Positions 8,344 through 16,869 of a DNA stretch of 64,000 nt are shown in pieces. Numbering within the stretch: the first letter of the stretch is position 1; every line of letters begins with the position of its first letter. This DNA comes from CAZWKQ01 sp964634005. Its GTDB lineage: Bacteria; Bacteroidota; Bacteroidia; Bacteroidales; JACABE01. The notes beneath the pieces are model-generated. The model made no database searches. It saw only the letters and a program-made list of their open reading frames with translations, and had not been told where the DNA came from. Where the stretch lies: assembly GCA_964634005.1 (NCBI GenBank), contig CAZWKQ010000008.1:1-64000 (forward strand), read 5' to 3'. Made by a program: the position numbers and the translations under genes.

Positions 8344-9636
8344 GTGAAAAAATTATTCTTTATTTATATTCTGGCTTTATTTGCTCTGCTTTCCTGCAAT
8401 AAGGATGAAGATACGGTTTCACCGGTTATAGATATTATTCTGCCCATAGAATTATCTTACTATAATATTTACGATACCGTTAATATTAAAACTCATATAT
8501 CGGATAATATTGCCGTGAAATCTGTTGATATTGCTTTGGTAAATACTAATTTTCAACCTGTATCAAATAATGTAAGTTATGTGCTTAATTCAAAAGATGT
8601 CGATATTGTAACCGATATAGCGATAAATGATGTAATGCTAAACTCCGGAATTTATTACGTAAGAGTAAGGGCGAGCGACGGAATAAACGAAAGGAACGTT
8701 TATCGTGCAATTAACATAAACGGAATTGTCAGGAGATTCGAGAAAATTATAGCAATAACGCAAAAGCAGACCTCGCTTTACAATATTTACAGGGTCGACA
8801 GCACTAAACAATTGCTCTTTAGTTATAACGGCGATTTTATTTCTTCAGCTATCAACAACAATTATTCTCAGCTTTATGTTTGCGGTAGAGTAAACAGTAA
8901 CTTAACGGCTTATGATTTGAATACCAACAATATCTTATGGGAAATACCTCCCGAAACCAATCCTCCATTTCCTTTTTTCGAAAAACTCTACTTTTTCGAC
9001 AATATTTTATATGTTTGTCAAAGCAATTATAAAATTACCGGTTATAACCGCTTTATGAATATTCTATATAACTCGTCAACAGCTTTAGGATATATTCCCA
9101 AAAAGTGCATTAAATTCAATGATTATTTAATAACCGACGAAAAATACTATTCTTCTAACAATCGCAAAATAGGAGTTTATTACAGCACGGGTATGCTTAT
9201 GAAAAACACTTCGCATTTGATTGATGTTAAACATTTTGCCGTAAAGGATAACGATGAAATATATATTTTCGGCAATAACGAAAACAATAAAGCTGTTCTT
9301 TCAATTTTTAATGTCGATTATTCGGGTTTTTATTATCCGTATTCCATGCCCGACTCAACGCTTAAAGATGCCGTAACTGTTGATAACGATAATTTTATGG
9401 TTGCAATAGGCAACACCGTTTATCGTTATCAGAAATCAACAAATGGGCTGTATCCTTTTATTTACGGTATTGATGCTAAAGTAATGAAGTTCGAGGATAT
9501 TTCTCAAACATTAATTGTTGCCGAAAAAAATAAGCTTATATATTTTCAATATCCTTACGGAACTAAAACCGGTGAAAATAGTTTCGACGAAATTATAGTT
9601 GACTTTCAACTTAAATATAACAGAGAAAAATATTAA
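8344..9636 (+). CDS. Lipoprotein of unknown function, propeller-like
   Basis: The GTG start at 8344 gives a clear lipoprotein signal (MKKLFFIY, lipobox LLSC at about residue 18). Residues about 27-120 resemble an Ig-like domain (SPVIDIILP, VKSVDIALV). The rest shows repeated strand patterns such as LYVCGRVNSNLTAYDLNT and LYVCQSNYKITGYN that suggest a beta-propeller. I do not recognise a specific family. It is 9 bp upstream of mnmD, probably in one transcript, with no obvious functional link. Location is probably the outer membrane. Confidence 0.8.
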   Translation: MKKLFFIYILALFALLSCNKDEDTVSPVIDIILPIELSYYNIYDTVNIKTHISDNIAVKSVDIALVNTNFQPVSNNVSYVLNSKDVDIVTDIAINDVMLNSGIYYVRVRASDGINERNVYRAININGIVRRFEKIIAITQKQTSLYNIYRVDSTKQLLFSYNGDFISSAINNNYSQLYVCGRVNSNLTAYDLNTNNILWEIPPETNPPFPFFEKLYFFDNILYVCQSNYKITGYNRFMNILYNSSTALGYIPKKCIKFNDYLITDEKYYSSNNRKIGVYYSTGMLMKNTSHLIDVKHFAVKDNDEIYIFGNNENNKAVLSIFNVDYSGFYYPYSMPDSTLKDAVTVDNDNFMVAIGNTVYRYQKSTNGLYPFIYGIDAKVMKFEDISQTLIVAEKNKLIYFQYPYGTKTGENSFDEIIVDFQLKYNREKY

Positions 9637-9645
9637 TTCAAAAGC

Positions 9646-10362
9646 ATGCACGAATACAAGATTGTAACTACTAAAGACGGCTCAAATACGGTTTATGATA
9701 ATGAAACCGGAGAGCATTTTCATTCAATTTACGGAGCTTTCGAAGAATCGAGGCATATATTTATCGAAAACGGACTATTGCAATGTAAAGCCAAAAGCAG
9801 CATAAATATTCTCGAAGTGGGCTTTGGTACGGGCTTAAATGCTTTGCTGACAATTATTGATACCGAAAAAAATTTCAACAGTGTAAACTATGTTGCTGTT
9901 GAACCCTATCCTTTGCCTGATAGCATTTATCTGAATCTAAATTATCCCGAAATAACAAACCGACAAGATTTGAAAGATATATTCTTGAAATTGCATAACT
10001 CTCAATTTAATTTTCCTTTTTATGTAAACGAAAACTTTATTTTATACAAACTGCTCGAAAAATTAGAGGATGTTCAATTATCGCCCGGAGCTTTTGACTT
10101 GATATATTTTGATGCATTTTCGCCCAAAGTTCAGCCCGAGTTATGGACTTTGGATGTTTTCGAAAAAATGTTTGCAGCTTTAAAAATCGACGGACATTTG
10201 ATAACTTATTCATCGAGTGGTAATGTAAAGAAAAACTTGCAGGCAGCCGGTTTTAAAATCGAACTGCTTCCCGGACCTTCAGGCAAAAGGCACATTACTT
10301 TGGCCAAGAAAGAAATTTTACCCGAAGCCTGCTCGCATCATCATAAAAATTGTGGTTGCTAA
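9646..10362 (+). CDS. mnmD: tRNA 5-methylaminomethyl-2-thiouridine methyltransferase MnmD
   Basis: This matches the methyltransferase half of MnmC, which completes mnm5s2U at the wobble position of tRNAs for Glu, Lys and Gln. It shows the SAM-binding motif EVGFGTGLN and the catalytic-region motif YFDAFSPKVQPELW. The FAD oxidase domain of enterobacterial MnmC is absent, so it is the free-standing MnmD form. The last residues (CSHHHKNCGC) are unusually rich in His and Cys and may bind metal. Its stop overlaps the next start as TAATG. Confidence 0.88.
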   Translation: MHEYKIVTTKDGSNTVYDNETGEHFHSIYGAFEESRHIFIENGLLQCKAKSSINILEVGFGTGLNALLTIIDTEKNFNSVNYVAVEPYPLPDSIYLNLNYPEITNRQDLKDIFLKLHNSQFNFPFYVNENFILYKLLEKLEDVQLSPGAFDLIYFDAFSPKVQPELWTLDVFEKMFAALKIDGHLITYSSSGNVKKNLQAAGFKIELLPGPSGKRHITLAKKEILPEACSHHHKNCGC

Positions 10363-10835
10363 TGGATATAAAAAGTAAAATAAAGGCATTTAATATAAGA
10401 GTTTACGGTTTAGCCGTTAATCCTCAAGATGAGATACTTCTTACCGATGAAATAAGATTTGGTAAAAAAATGACTAAATTCCCGGGTGGAGGTTTAAAAT
10501 TTGGCGAAAGTACCAAAGATTGTTTGGAGCGTGAATTTTATGAAGAACTAAATCAAAAAATCGAAATTATTTCGCATTTCTATACAACCGATATTTTTCA
10601 GCCTACATATTTGCTCCCCGAAGTTCAACAACTTATAAGTATTTATTATTTGGTTAAAATTATCGAACCATATAGCTTCAGTACCAAAAACAAGGCTTTT
10701 GACTTCGAAACCTTCAAAGAAGGAGAACAAATATTCAGATGGGTTAATATTAATGAATTGAACGAAAGTATGATGACTTTTCCTTTAGATAAGAAAGTGG
10801 TTGAATTACTTTTGAAGTACCGAAATATTAATTGA
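10362..10835 (+). CDS. Nudix hydrolase
   Basis: This protein carries the Nudix box at about residues 43-65 (GGLKFGE followed seven residues later by REFYEEL). It matches Gx5Ex7REUxEE, with the final glycine replaced by asparagine. Such enzymes cleave nucleoside diphosphates linked to another group; the substrate cannot be read. I chose the ATG at 10362, which overlaps the mnmD stop by one base and suggests coupled translation; a TTG at 10350 is less likely. Length 157 residues. Confidence 0.88.
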   Translation: MDIKSKIKAFNIRVYGLAVNPQDEILLTDEIRFGKKMTKFPGGGLKFGESTKDCLEREFYEELNQKIEIISHFYTTDIFQPTYLLPEVQQLISIYYLVKIIEPYSFSTKNKAFDFETFKEGEQIFRWVNINELNESMMTFPLDKKVVELLLKYRNIN

Positions 10836-11277
10836 GTATTTCGCCATTATCGTCGATAAAAACTCCCCAGCTTACGACTGAAAGTTGGTTATCGTCGAAA
10901 TAAAAATCAATCATTGCATCTTCAAAAGTTATACGACTTTCGCCCCATACTTCTTCTTCCTTTTCGAAGTTAGGATAACCGTTCGATTTCATCAGACGGA
11001 TTATCTCATCTTCATCCATCAGAAAAATTTTTTTCCCGAATAGAACAACATCGTGGTTACTTGTTTCAATGCATTCCAAACAAGGTTTTCGGGAATTTAT
11101 GAAAAAAAATGATGTGTCAAGTTCGTAATAATGAGTTATGGTAGTATTATTGTTTTCATCAATTTCAATATCCTCAACTTCCTGAGGTTCACCAATTATA
11201 TCAACAACTTTTTGCGGTGATTGCCCAAAGTGTATCGGACCTAATCCTTTTTGAAGATTTATTTCTAATTTTTTCAT
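10828..11277 (-). CDS. Conserved protein of unknown function
   Basis: A 149-residue acidic, soluble protein with no signal peptide. It starts with a pattern (GLGPIHFGQSPQKVVDIIGEP) I associate with small uncharacterised proteins that carry a GPIxFGMS motif. The tail is rich in Asp and Glu. Its 3' end overlaps that of the Nudix gene by 8 bp in convergent orientation. An immunity-protein-like role is possible for this fold type, but no toxin lies nearby. Confidence 0.6.
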   Translation of the reverse strand: MKKLEINLQKGLGPIHFGQSPQKVVDIIGEPQEVEDIEIDENNNTTITHYYELDTSFFFINSRKPCLECIETSNHDVVLFGKKIFLMDEDEIIRLMKSNGYPNFEKEEEVWGESRITFEDAMIDFYFDDNQLSVVSWGVFIDDNGEILN

Positions 11278-11318
11278 AATGAATATATTATAATTTTAAT
11301 ATCTGTCATTTAAATTTT

Positions 11319-12125
11319 TTATTTGAAAGGAGAATCGGGTTCCTTAGCCATGTGATTATATACCAATTTATCGGTAAAATAAGGGAAAAATTTGTTTAAC
11401 CAAACTGTAAGAATTCCCTCAGTAGTCATTATTATAGATTTTTTCCTTTTTATTATACCCGAAACAATTCTTTTTGCAACAACATCGGGTTGCATCATTT
11501 TTTCTTCATTTCTGGGAGTTTCGCCTTGTTGAGAGCCGTCTTTTGCAAGAGCTGTTTTCCTTATATTCGAAGAAGTAAAACCCGGGCAAGCTATCATAAC
11601 ATGAAGTCCTTTTTTCATGTTTTCTATTCGAAGAACCTCCAAAAAACCGTGCATAGCAAATTTTGAGGCCGAATAGCCGGTACGTCCCGGTAATCCTTTA
11701 TAGCCCGCAATAGACGATATTCCTACTACACTGCCTTTCGATTTAAGTAAATAAGGCAATGCATATTTTGTGCAATAAACACATCCCCAGAAATTTACTG
11801 CCATTACTTTCTCTATTACTTTTAAATCAAGTTCTTCAAAAATCGCACGCATCGAAATCCCTGCATTATTTATTAGAACGTCAATAGTGTGAAACCTTTC
11901 TACAGTTTTTTCTATCAAATTTTTGCATTCTTCCTCTTGCGTTACATCTGTTTTTATGTAAATAGTTTCAAGACCTTCATTGTTCCATTTTTCGCTTAAA
12001 TACTTTATTTCATCTGTATTACGTGAGGCTAATACTACTTTAGCCCCTTTTTTTGCAGTTTCGTAAGCCAACGATTTACCTATACCCGAAGATGCACCGG
12101 TAACAATTACAACTTTGTTTTTCAT
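11319..12125 (-). CDS. Short-chain dehydrogenase/reductase
   Basis: This is a classical SDR of about 268 residues: cofactor motif TGASSGIG (9-16), NNAG (86-89) and the catalytic S138, Y151 and K155. SDRs reduce or oxidise carbonyl or hydroxyl groups with NAD(P)H; the substrate is not readable. The C-terminal hydrophobic stretch (ILTVWLNKFFPYF) suggests membrane association, as in lipid-acting SDRs. The frame stays open to 12227, but those 34 extra residues lie in AT-rich leader sequence, so I start at 12125. Confidence 0.9.
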   Translation of the reverse strand: MKNKVVIVTGASSGIGKSLAYETAKKGAKVVLASRNTDEIKYLSEKWNNEGLETIYIKTDVTQEEECKNLIEKTVERFHTIDVLINNAGISMRAIFEELDLKVIEKVMAVNFWGCVYCTKYALPYLLKSKGSVVGISSIAGYKGLPGRTGYSASKFAMHGFLEVLRIENMKKGLHVMIACPGFTSSNIRKTALAKDGSQQGETPRNEEKMMQPDVVAKRIVSGIIKRKKSIIMTTEGILTVWLNKFFPYFTDKLVYNHMAKEPDSPFK

Positions 12126-12281
12126 TTTTGTATTTTGAACTGCAATAATAAAATTTTTTCTAAATATACGTAACAATCTTTCCAAAACAAAATAAAAAAT
12201 AATTTTTTTATTTTGTATCAAACGCAAAATCAGATGAAAATAAAATTATTCCGAAAATATTCGTGTAAATATGAAATTATT

Positions 12282-12312
12282 TTTGCTAAATTAAAAAAAT
12301 GAAGTAATTTTG
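12282..12312 (+). promoter_or_regulatory. tRNA-Lys promoter
   Basis: TTTG at 12282-12285, a 19-bp spacer and TAATTTTG at 12305-12312 form a perfect Bacteroidota promoter 19 bp before the tRNA. Confidence 0.8.
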
Positions 12313-12331
12313 CACACTCAAATTTAAAGTT

Positions 12332-12404
12332 GATTATGTAGCTCAGCAGGTAGAGCACATCCCTTTTAAGGATGGGGTCCTGGGTTCGAATCCCAGCATG
12401 ATCA
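12332..12404 (+). tRNA. tRNA-Lys (anticodon TTT)
   Basis: A full cloverleaf can be drawn. The acceptor arms GATTATG and CATGATC pair with one G-T, the anticodon stem CATCC/GGATG encloses loop CTTTTAA with TTT at 12365-12367, and the T-arm is CTGGG-TTCGAAT-CCCAG. CCA is not encoded. Confidence 0.95.
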
Positions 12405-12417
12405 CTAAAATAAAAAA

Positions 12418-12452
12418 AGAGAAGTTTTCATAAGTTAAACTTCTCTTTTTTT
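12418..12452. terminator. Bidirectional terminator, tRNA-Lys / HAD gene
   Basis: The arms AGAGAAGTTT (12418-12427) and AAACTTCTCT (12437-12446) are followed by a T-run. It ends tRNA-Lys and, on the other strand, lies just past the HAD hydrolase stop. Confidence 0.85.
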
Positions 12453-12453
12453 A

Positions 12454-13113
12454 TTATTCGTTGATAATTAGTTCGGTTTTCAATTTATTATCCTTATCAA
12501 AAAGCATTGTTATATCTTCGTTATTCTTCAGAAAATATGTTTGAAGCCCTATTTCTTTTGCACTTTCGATATGCTGTATCGAATCGTCAATAAAAAGTGT
12601 TTCTTCTGCAACTAATTTTTGCTCATTAATAACTTTTTCGAATATTTTTTTATCGGGTTTTCTTAGCCCCATTTTGAATGAGAAATATGCTTTTTCAAAT
12701 ATTTTGTCAAAATCATCGTAACCCATCATATTCAACTGTCGGATATAGCTATTATAGTGAATTTCGTTTGTGTTGCTGAGAAGAAAGATACTGTAATTTT
12801 TTTTCACATTTTCAAGAAGTCTAATTCTGTACTCAGGTAAATCAAGTAAAATCGAGTTCCATGCTAAATCAAAATCTTTATCCGAAATATCGGTATTTAA
12901 AGCCTTTTTAAATCCTTCTCTGAATTCTTCGGGCGAAATAATTCCCTTTTCAATATCGTCGAATAATTTTTTTTGTTCGTTTTGAGAATAATATTTGTCG
13001 AATTTGTTAATTCCCAGTTTTTCAAATTCTTCAGCAGGTTTATTATAATCGATATTTAGTATTACACCGCCGAAATCGAAGATAATTGAGCTTATTGAAA
13101 TATTTTTTTTCAT
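12454..13113 (-). CDS. HAD family hydrolase
   Basis: This 219-residue HAD-superfamily phosphatase of subfamily IA shows motif 1 DFGGV (nucleophile D13), motif 2 in LLSNTNE, the lysine in RKPDKKIF and motif 4 FIDDS. The helical cap lies between motifs 1 and 2. In family members it hydrolyses small phosphate esters; the substrate is not readable. Note DFGGV rather than DFDGT: the second Asp is replaced by Gly, as is common in the haloacid-dehalogenase-like and YihX-like branch. Confidence 0.88.
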   Translation of the reverse strand: MKKNISISSIIFDFGGVILNIDYNKPAEEFEKLGINKFDKYYSQNEQKKLFDDIEKGIISPEEFREGFKKALNTDISDKDFDLAWNSILLDLPEYRIRLLENVKKNYSIFLLSNTNEIHYNSYIRQLNMMGYDDFDKIFEKAYFSFKMGLRKPDKKIFEKVINEQKLVAEETLFIDDSIQHIESAKEIGLQTYFLKNNEDITMLFDKDNKLKTELIINE

Positions 13114-13129
13114 TTTTATGAATTTTAAT

Positions 13130-13160
13130 TTTGTAAAATCAAGAGATATTTATATTTTTG
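13130..13160 (+). promoter_or_regulatory. Promoter of the CAT-anticodon tRNA
   Basis: TTTG (13130-13133), a 19-bp spacer and TATTTTTG (13153-13160) match the Bacteroidota consensus 30 bp before the tRNA. Confidence 0.75.
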
Positions 13161-13190
13161 CACCTCCAAAATTTAAAGAACTTGTTTTTC

Positions 13191-13264
13191 GGTCCTATAG
13201 CTCAGTTGGTTAGAGCAACTGACTCATAATCAGTAGGCCCCTGGTTCAAGTCCAGGTGGGACCA
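13191..13264 (+). tRNA. tRNA with anticodon CAT (Ile2 or elongator Met)
   Basis: Cloverleaf: acceptor GGTCCTA/TGGGACC, anticodon stem ACTGA/TCAGT around loop CTCATAA, T-arm CCTGG-TTCAAGT-CCAGG, discriminator A. The anticodon CAT fits elongator Met or the Ile2 tRNA that TilS converts to lysidine. The T-arm core CTGGTTCAAGTCCAG equals that of E. coli tRNA-Ile2, so I lean to Ile2. It is not an initiator, since the first acceptor pair is intact. Confidence 0.9.
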
Positions 13265-13271
13265 CAAATCG

Positions 13272-13306
13272 AAAAGCCTTGTAAAGTAGTTTGCAAGGCT
13301 TTTTTA
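13272..13306 (+). terminator. Terminator after the CAT tRNA
   Basis: The arms AAAAGCCTTG (13272-13281) and CAAGGCTTTT (from 13294) are followed by a T-run, just past the tRNA end. Confidence 0.85.
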
Positions 13307-13335
13307 ATTTATTACTTAGCTTTATTTCCGATATT

Positions 13336-13854
13336 TCAGTTAAATAACAAGTCGGGTGTGCTTGCAACATTACTTTTGTGTAATTTCCTGTCATATATAT
13401 ACATATCGAATTTTACGGTGTCGGAATGCAAAAACGGTATCATTAATCCCAAATCAATTTTAGTATGAAATTCGCCTTTAACTGAACCGTTTGCACTAAC
13501 GGGTTCTATAAATGGAATTCTGTACTTAAATACAATGGTATCGTATTGTTGAGTATTGTTATTAAAAATCTTTAAAGGTGTATAAACTCCGTTTATTTTT
13601 TCATAAACATTTATATAGTAATTATAATGATATATGCTTCCTGTATCAAAGGGAGGATCTGTTTGCCAGTTGTAAAGTCCTATATCGCCATCACCGTCCT
13701 GAAAACCGATATTCAATATTCCTTCTCCGTTAGAAGGGTTGTAAGCAAAGCTTTTGTACTCAATATATGGTGTTTCGGGATAGTTCTTTTCTTTATTGCA
13801 CGAAGAAAAAAATATTGCTAAAACTGCCAATATAAATTTAAAAATACTTTTCAT
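13336..13854 (-). CDS. Lipoprotein of unknown function
   Basis: The 172-residue protein begins with a lipoprotein signal (MKSIFKFILAVLAIFFSSC, C19). After it comes a beta-rich domain with the motif FQDGDGDIGL, which recurs in uncharacterised Bacteroidota lipoproteins, perhaps as a calcium-binding turn. I do not recognise a function. It stands alone on the minus strand between a tRNA and the divergent LuxE-like gene. The ORF stops at 13336, 30 bp from the tRNA terminator. Confidence 0.8.
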   Translation of the reverse strand: MKSIFKFILAVLAIFFSSCNKEKNYPETPYIEYKSFAYNPSNGEGILNIGFQDGDGDIGLYNWQTDPPFDTGSIYHYNYYINVYEKINGVYTPLKIFNNNTQQYDTIVFKYRIPFIEPVSANGSVKGEFHTKIDLGLMIPFLHSDTVKFDMYIYDRKLHKSNVASTPDLLFN

Positions 13855-13927
13855 TAAATACCAATTTCGAATCCGTAAAATTAAATAAAACCTATAGATG
13901 ATTTTTAAAATCTATTTAAAATTAACG

Positions 13928-13935
13928 TAATTTTG
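13928..13935 (+). promoter_or_regulatory. -7 element of the LuxE-like gene
   Basis: TAATTTTG matches the -7 consensus 26 bp before the ATG at 13961. No -33 TTTG was seen at standard spacing. Confidence 0.45.
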
Positions 13936-13960
13936 TTAATTAAATTTGATAACTATATAG

Positions 13961-14953
13961 ATGAATATCGAAAATTGGAGAAGTAAAATTTTTACTGACC
14001 TTAGCGAAGAAGAATTCAATAAACTTGCAATAGAAGCTTTCAGATATCAAAGTTCCGAGAATGCGATTTATAAACAATTCATTGAATTGAATAATGTTGA
14101 TATTGATAATATACTGAATTATACCGATATACCTTTCATTCCAATCGAATTATTCAAAAATCATATTGTTAGCTGTTTCAGTAATTTGCCTTCTCATTAT
14201 TTTGAAAGCAGCGGAACAACATCAAGCAACAAAAGCAGGCATTATTTTAACACGTATGAAATATACGAAGACAGTTTCAACTCGGGTTTTCGGCACTTTT
14301 TCGGAAATATTGAGGATTATGTTTTGCTGGCATTATTGCCTAATTATATGGAACAGAAAAACTCTTCGTTGATATATATGATTGATTATCTGATAAAAAG
14401 GACTGACAATAAATTGAGTGACTTTTATTTGAGCGATTTCGAAAAGCTCAATTTTGTATTGAATGAGGCTTTAAAATCGGGAAAAAGAGTTATACTGTTT
14501 GGAGTTACTTATGCATTGCTCGATTTTTCGGAATATAAAAAGAACAAATATCCTGAACTTATAATATTCGAAACAGGCGGAATGAAAGGCAGACGCAAAG
14601 AATTGACAAGAAGTGAGCTGCACGGAATACTGAAAGCATCGTTCGGAGTTTCGCAAATTTATGGTGAGTACGGCATGGCCGAACTATTTTCTCAGGCTTA
14701 TTCATTCAAAGATGGTATATTCAGATGTCCGCCATGGATGAAAGTTCTTATAAGAGAGGCTAACGACCCTAAAACTATTTTAAAAGCAAATAAAACCGGA
14801 GGCATTAATGTTATTGACCTTGCTAATATACAGTCATGTTGTTTTATTGCTACACAGGATATAGGTATTAAGTACGATGACGATACATTTGAAGTTTTAG
14901 GGCGATTTGATAACAGTGATATCAGGGGTTGTAACACCATGATAACAGGATAA
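13961..14953 (+). CDS. LuxE/PaaK-like acyl-activating protein
   Basis: This 330-residue protein resembles the acyl-protein synthetase LuxE, a member of the adenylate-forming superfamily. It has the AMP-loop-like ESSGTTS (82-88), ETGGMKGRR (204-212) and YGMAEL (237-242), equivalent to the YGxTE signature. In luminous bacteria LuxE activates fatty acids for the reductase LuxC. Neither luxC nor a polysaccharide or lipid pathway lies beside it, so the substrate here is unknown. It is a single-gene unit with its own strong terminator. Confidence 0.85.
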   Translation: MNIENWRSKIFTDLSEEEFNKLAIEAFRYQSSENAIYKQFIELNNVDIDNILNYTDIPFIPIELFKNHIVSCFSNLPSHYFESSGTTSSNKSRHYFNTYEIYEDSFNSGFRHFFGNIEDYVLLALLPNYMEQKNSSLIYMIDYLIKRTDNKLSDFYLSDFEKLNFVLNEALKSGKRVILFGVTYALLDFSEYKKNKYPELIIFETGGMKGRRKELTRSELHGILKASFGVSQIYGEYGMAELFSQAYSFKDGIFRCPPWMKVLIREANDPKTILKANKTGGINVIDLANIQSCCFIATQDIGIKYDDDTFEVLGRFDNSDIRGCNTMITG

Positions 14954-14993
14954 AAAAAGCCCGTAAAATCTGATGATTTTACGGGCTTTTTTT
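14952..14993. terminator. Strong bidirectional terminator
   Basis: A perfect 19-bp inverted repeat (14952-14970 with 14975-14993) around a 4-nt loop, with A- and T-runs on its ends, lies between the convergent LuxE-like and Hsp20 genes. Confidence 0.92.
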
Positions 14994-15008
14994 AAAAACT
15001 TTGAATGA

Positions 15009-15440
15009 TTATGAAATTGCAATTTGACGAGCCGGTTTTTCTTTAGCTTCTTCGCGTTTTGGTATTTCTATCGATAAAACACCGTTTTTGTGAGTAGCGG
15101 TAATTTTATCGTAATCAACCAATTCCGGTAAGCTGAAAGAACGTTTAAACGAGCAGTAGCTGAATTCTCTTCTCATGATTTTTTCATCTTTTTCTTCTTT
15201 GTTTTCTTGTTTTTCGGAAGAAATTGTCAAGATGTTGTTTTGCAAATCTATAACAAAATCTTCTTTGTTTAATCCGGGTGCAGCAACATCAATTCTGAAA
15301 CTGTCTTTGTTTTCGACAATGTTTACTGCCGGCATTGTGTAGCCACCCTGATTTTCGAAAAAGTTTGAAATGAAATCTTTTCCAAAGAATTCATCTACAA
15401 AACTTGGTAAACTGCTGTGTTTTCTTAACATTGGTAACAT
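15009..15440 (-). CDS. Small heat shock protein, Hsp20 family
   Basis: This is a 143-residue alpha-crystallin-type holdase that binds unfolding proteins in the cytosol. The core domain runs from about residue 35 (MPAVNIVENKDSFRIDVAAPG) to about 130, with the typical KNGVLSIEIPK strand and a C-terminal extension ending in QIAIS. The DEFFGKDFISNFF start is usual for the family. The start is supported by a perfect AGGAGG eight bases upstream, uncommon in this phylum. It is monocistronic. Confidence 0.93.
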   Translation of the reverse strand: MLPMLRKHSSLPSFVDEFFGKDFISNFFENQGGYTMPAVNIVENKDSFRIDVAAPGLNKEDFVIDLQNNILTISSEKQENKEEKDEKIMRREFSYCSFKRSFSLPELVDYDKITATHKNGVLSIEIPKREEAKEKPARQIAIS

Positions 15441-15448
15441 ATTTTGGT

Positions 15449-15454
15449 CCTCCT
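15449..15454 (-). promoter_or_regulatory. Perfect Shine-Dalgarno site of hsp20
   Basis: The minus strand reads AGGAGG eight bases before the ATG at 15440. Bacteroidota genes usually lack such sites, so it may mark high or regulated translation. Confidence 0.7.
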
Positions 15455-15597
15455 ATATTTTTAAAGTTTAACATTTAATTTTCTGAAACTCTAAAAATCA
15501 ATACGCGTGCCAAAACAAAAATCAAAAATTTATACGCCATTTTGACGCATTATTTTTTGTATTTTAATTAAATTACTAAAATATCTGACAAAATGAC

Positions 15598-16869
15598 TTA
15601 AAACAGGTATGAAAATAAAAGGTAAAAATTCAGATAAGTAACAAATGAGCCGATAATAATTAATACAATATTTGTAATTTTCTTATTTGCATATTTTCCC
15701 ATTACTTTTTTTGAAGATGTAAGGTAAACCTGAAGGAAAATTGTAAAAGGCAATTGAATACTTAAAATCATTTGAGAAATAATCAATCCGTAATATGGAT
15801 TTGAAATAAACATAATAATAGCAAGAGCTGCAATAAGTGAAATTCCTATACCAATTTTAGAATGGTTGTCTTTAGGGTCGTAAGGTTCTTTGTAAATTCC
15901 GGCAAATATCGAGCCTGCTGCCATAGACGAAGTAATGGAAGAAGCAATTCCGGCCAAAAGTAGTGCTACGGCAAAAATAGTAGATGCATTATTCCCTAAT
16001 AGCGGAACTAAAATGTTTTTTGCTTGTTGCAGTTCATCTACTTTTATATTGTGTACAAAAAATGTAGAAGCAGCCAACAAAATCATGGCACTGTTTATAG
16101 CCCAGCCTACTATCATCGAAAACAAAGTATCGAAAAGCTCGTAATCGAGTTGTTTTTTTATTGTCTTTTCGTCCTGAAGGTTCCACTGCCTGCTCTGTAT
16201 TACTTCTGAATGCAGGAAAAGATTGTGAGGCATAACTACTGCTCCCAAAACACTCATTATTATAATAATAGAACCCGAAGGGATTTTGGGTGCTACCCAG
16301 CCCATGCCGGCTTTATTCCAGTCGATATCTACAAGAGTAAGTTCATAAATAAATGAAATCCCTATTATTGAAACAAAAGCTATTATCCATTTCTCAATCT
16401 TGTGATATGTGTTCGAAAACAGCATAATTATTACAAAAATTACCGTAAGCAATGCCCCGATAACAATAGGTATGTCAAACAGCATATTCAAGGCAATGGC
16501 ACTACCTAAAATTTCGGCCAAGGATGTCGAAATTGATGCAAACATGGCCGATGTTAATATAGGTTTTGAAACCCACTTGGGAGTGTAAATTGTTGCAGCT
16601 TCGGATAAACACAGTCCGCTTGCAATTCCCAAATGCGCTACATTATGTTGAAGTATTATAAGCATTACAGTCGATAAAGTTACTATCCAAAGCAATTCGT
16701 AACCAAACTGAGAGCCGGCTGCCAGATTTGAAGCCCAGTTGCCCGGATCGATAAAACCAACAGTGACAAGCAAACCCGGACCTATATATTTCAATATATC
16801 CAAAGCTGCGTAACGCGGCTTATGACCTTTGCTGTTTATATCTTTTATAAAATTTTTTAAGTCAAGCAT
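15598..16869 (-). CDS. mntH: Nramp-family divalent metal ion transporter
   Basis: This 423-residue inner-membrane transporter imports Mn2+ or Fe2+ with protons. It has the two metal-site motifs: DPGN (41-44) in the first membrane segment and MPHN (213-216) in the sixth. The methionine in MPH is the residue that favours transition metals over Mg2+ in the family. About eleven hydrophobic segments can be counted. It is a single gene, and I could not find a clear MntR or Fur box in the 270 bp upstream. Confidence 0.93.
   Translation of the reverse strand: MLDLKNFIKDINSKGHKPRYAALDILKYIGPGLLVTVGFIDPGNWASNLAAGSQFGYELLWIVTLSTVMLIILQHNVAHLGIASGLCLSEAATIYTPKWVSKPILTSAMFASISTSLAEILGSAIALNMLFDIPIVIGALLTVIFVIIMLFSNTYHKIEKWIIAFVSIIGISFIYELTLVDIDWNKAGMGWVAPKIPSGSIIIIMSVLGAVVMPHNLFLHSEVIQSRQWNLQDEKTIKKQLDYELFDTLFSMIVGWAINSAMILLAASTFFVHNIKVDELQQAKNILVPLLGNNASTIFAVALLLAGIASSITSSMAAGSIFAGIYKEPYDPKDNHSKIGIGISLIAALAIIMFISNPYYGLIISQMILSIQLPFTIFLQVYLTSSKKVMGKYANKKITNIVLIIIGSFVTYLNFYLLFSYLF

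Noticed and set aside
12126..12227. N-terminal extension of the SDR
   Set aside because: The 34 extra residues are AT-rich and precede the standard SDR start MKNKVVIVTG; treated as leader.
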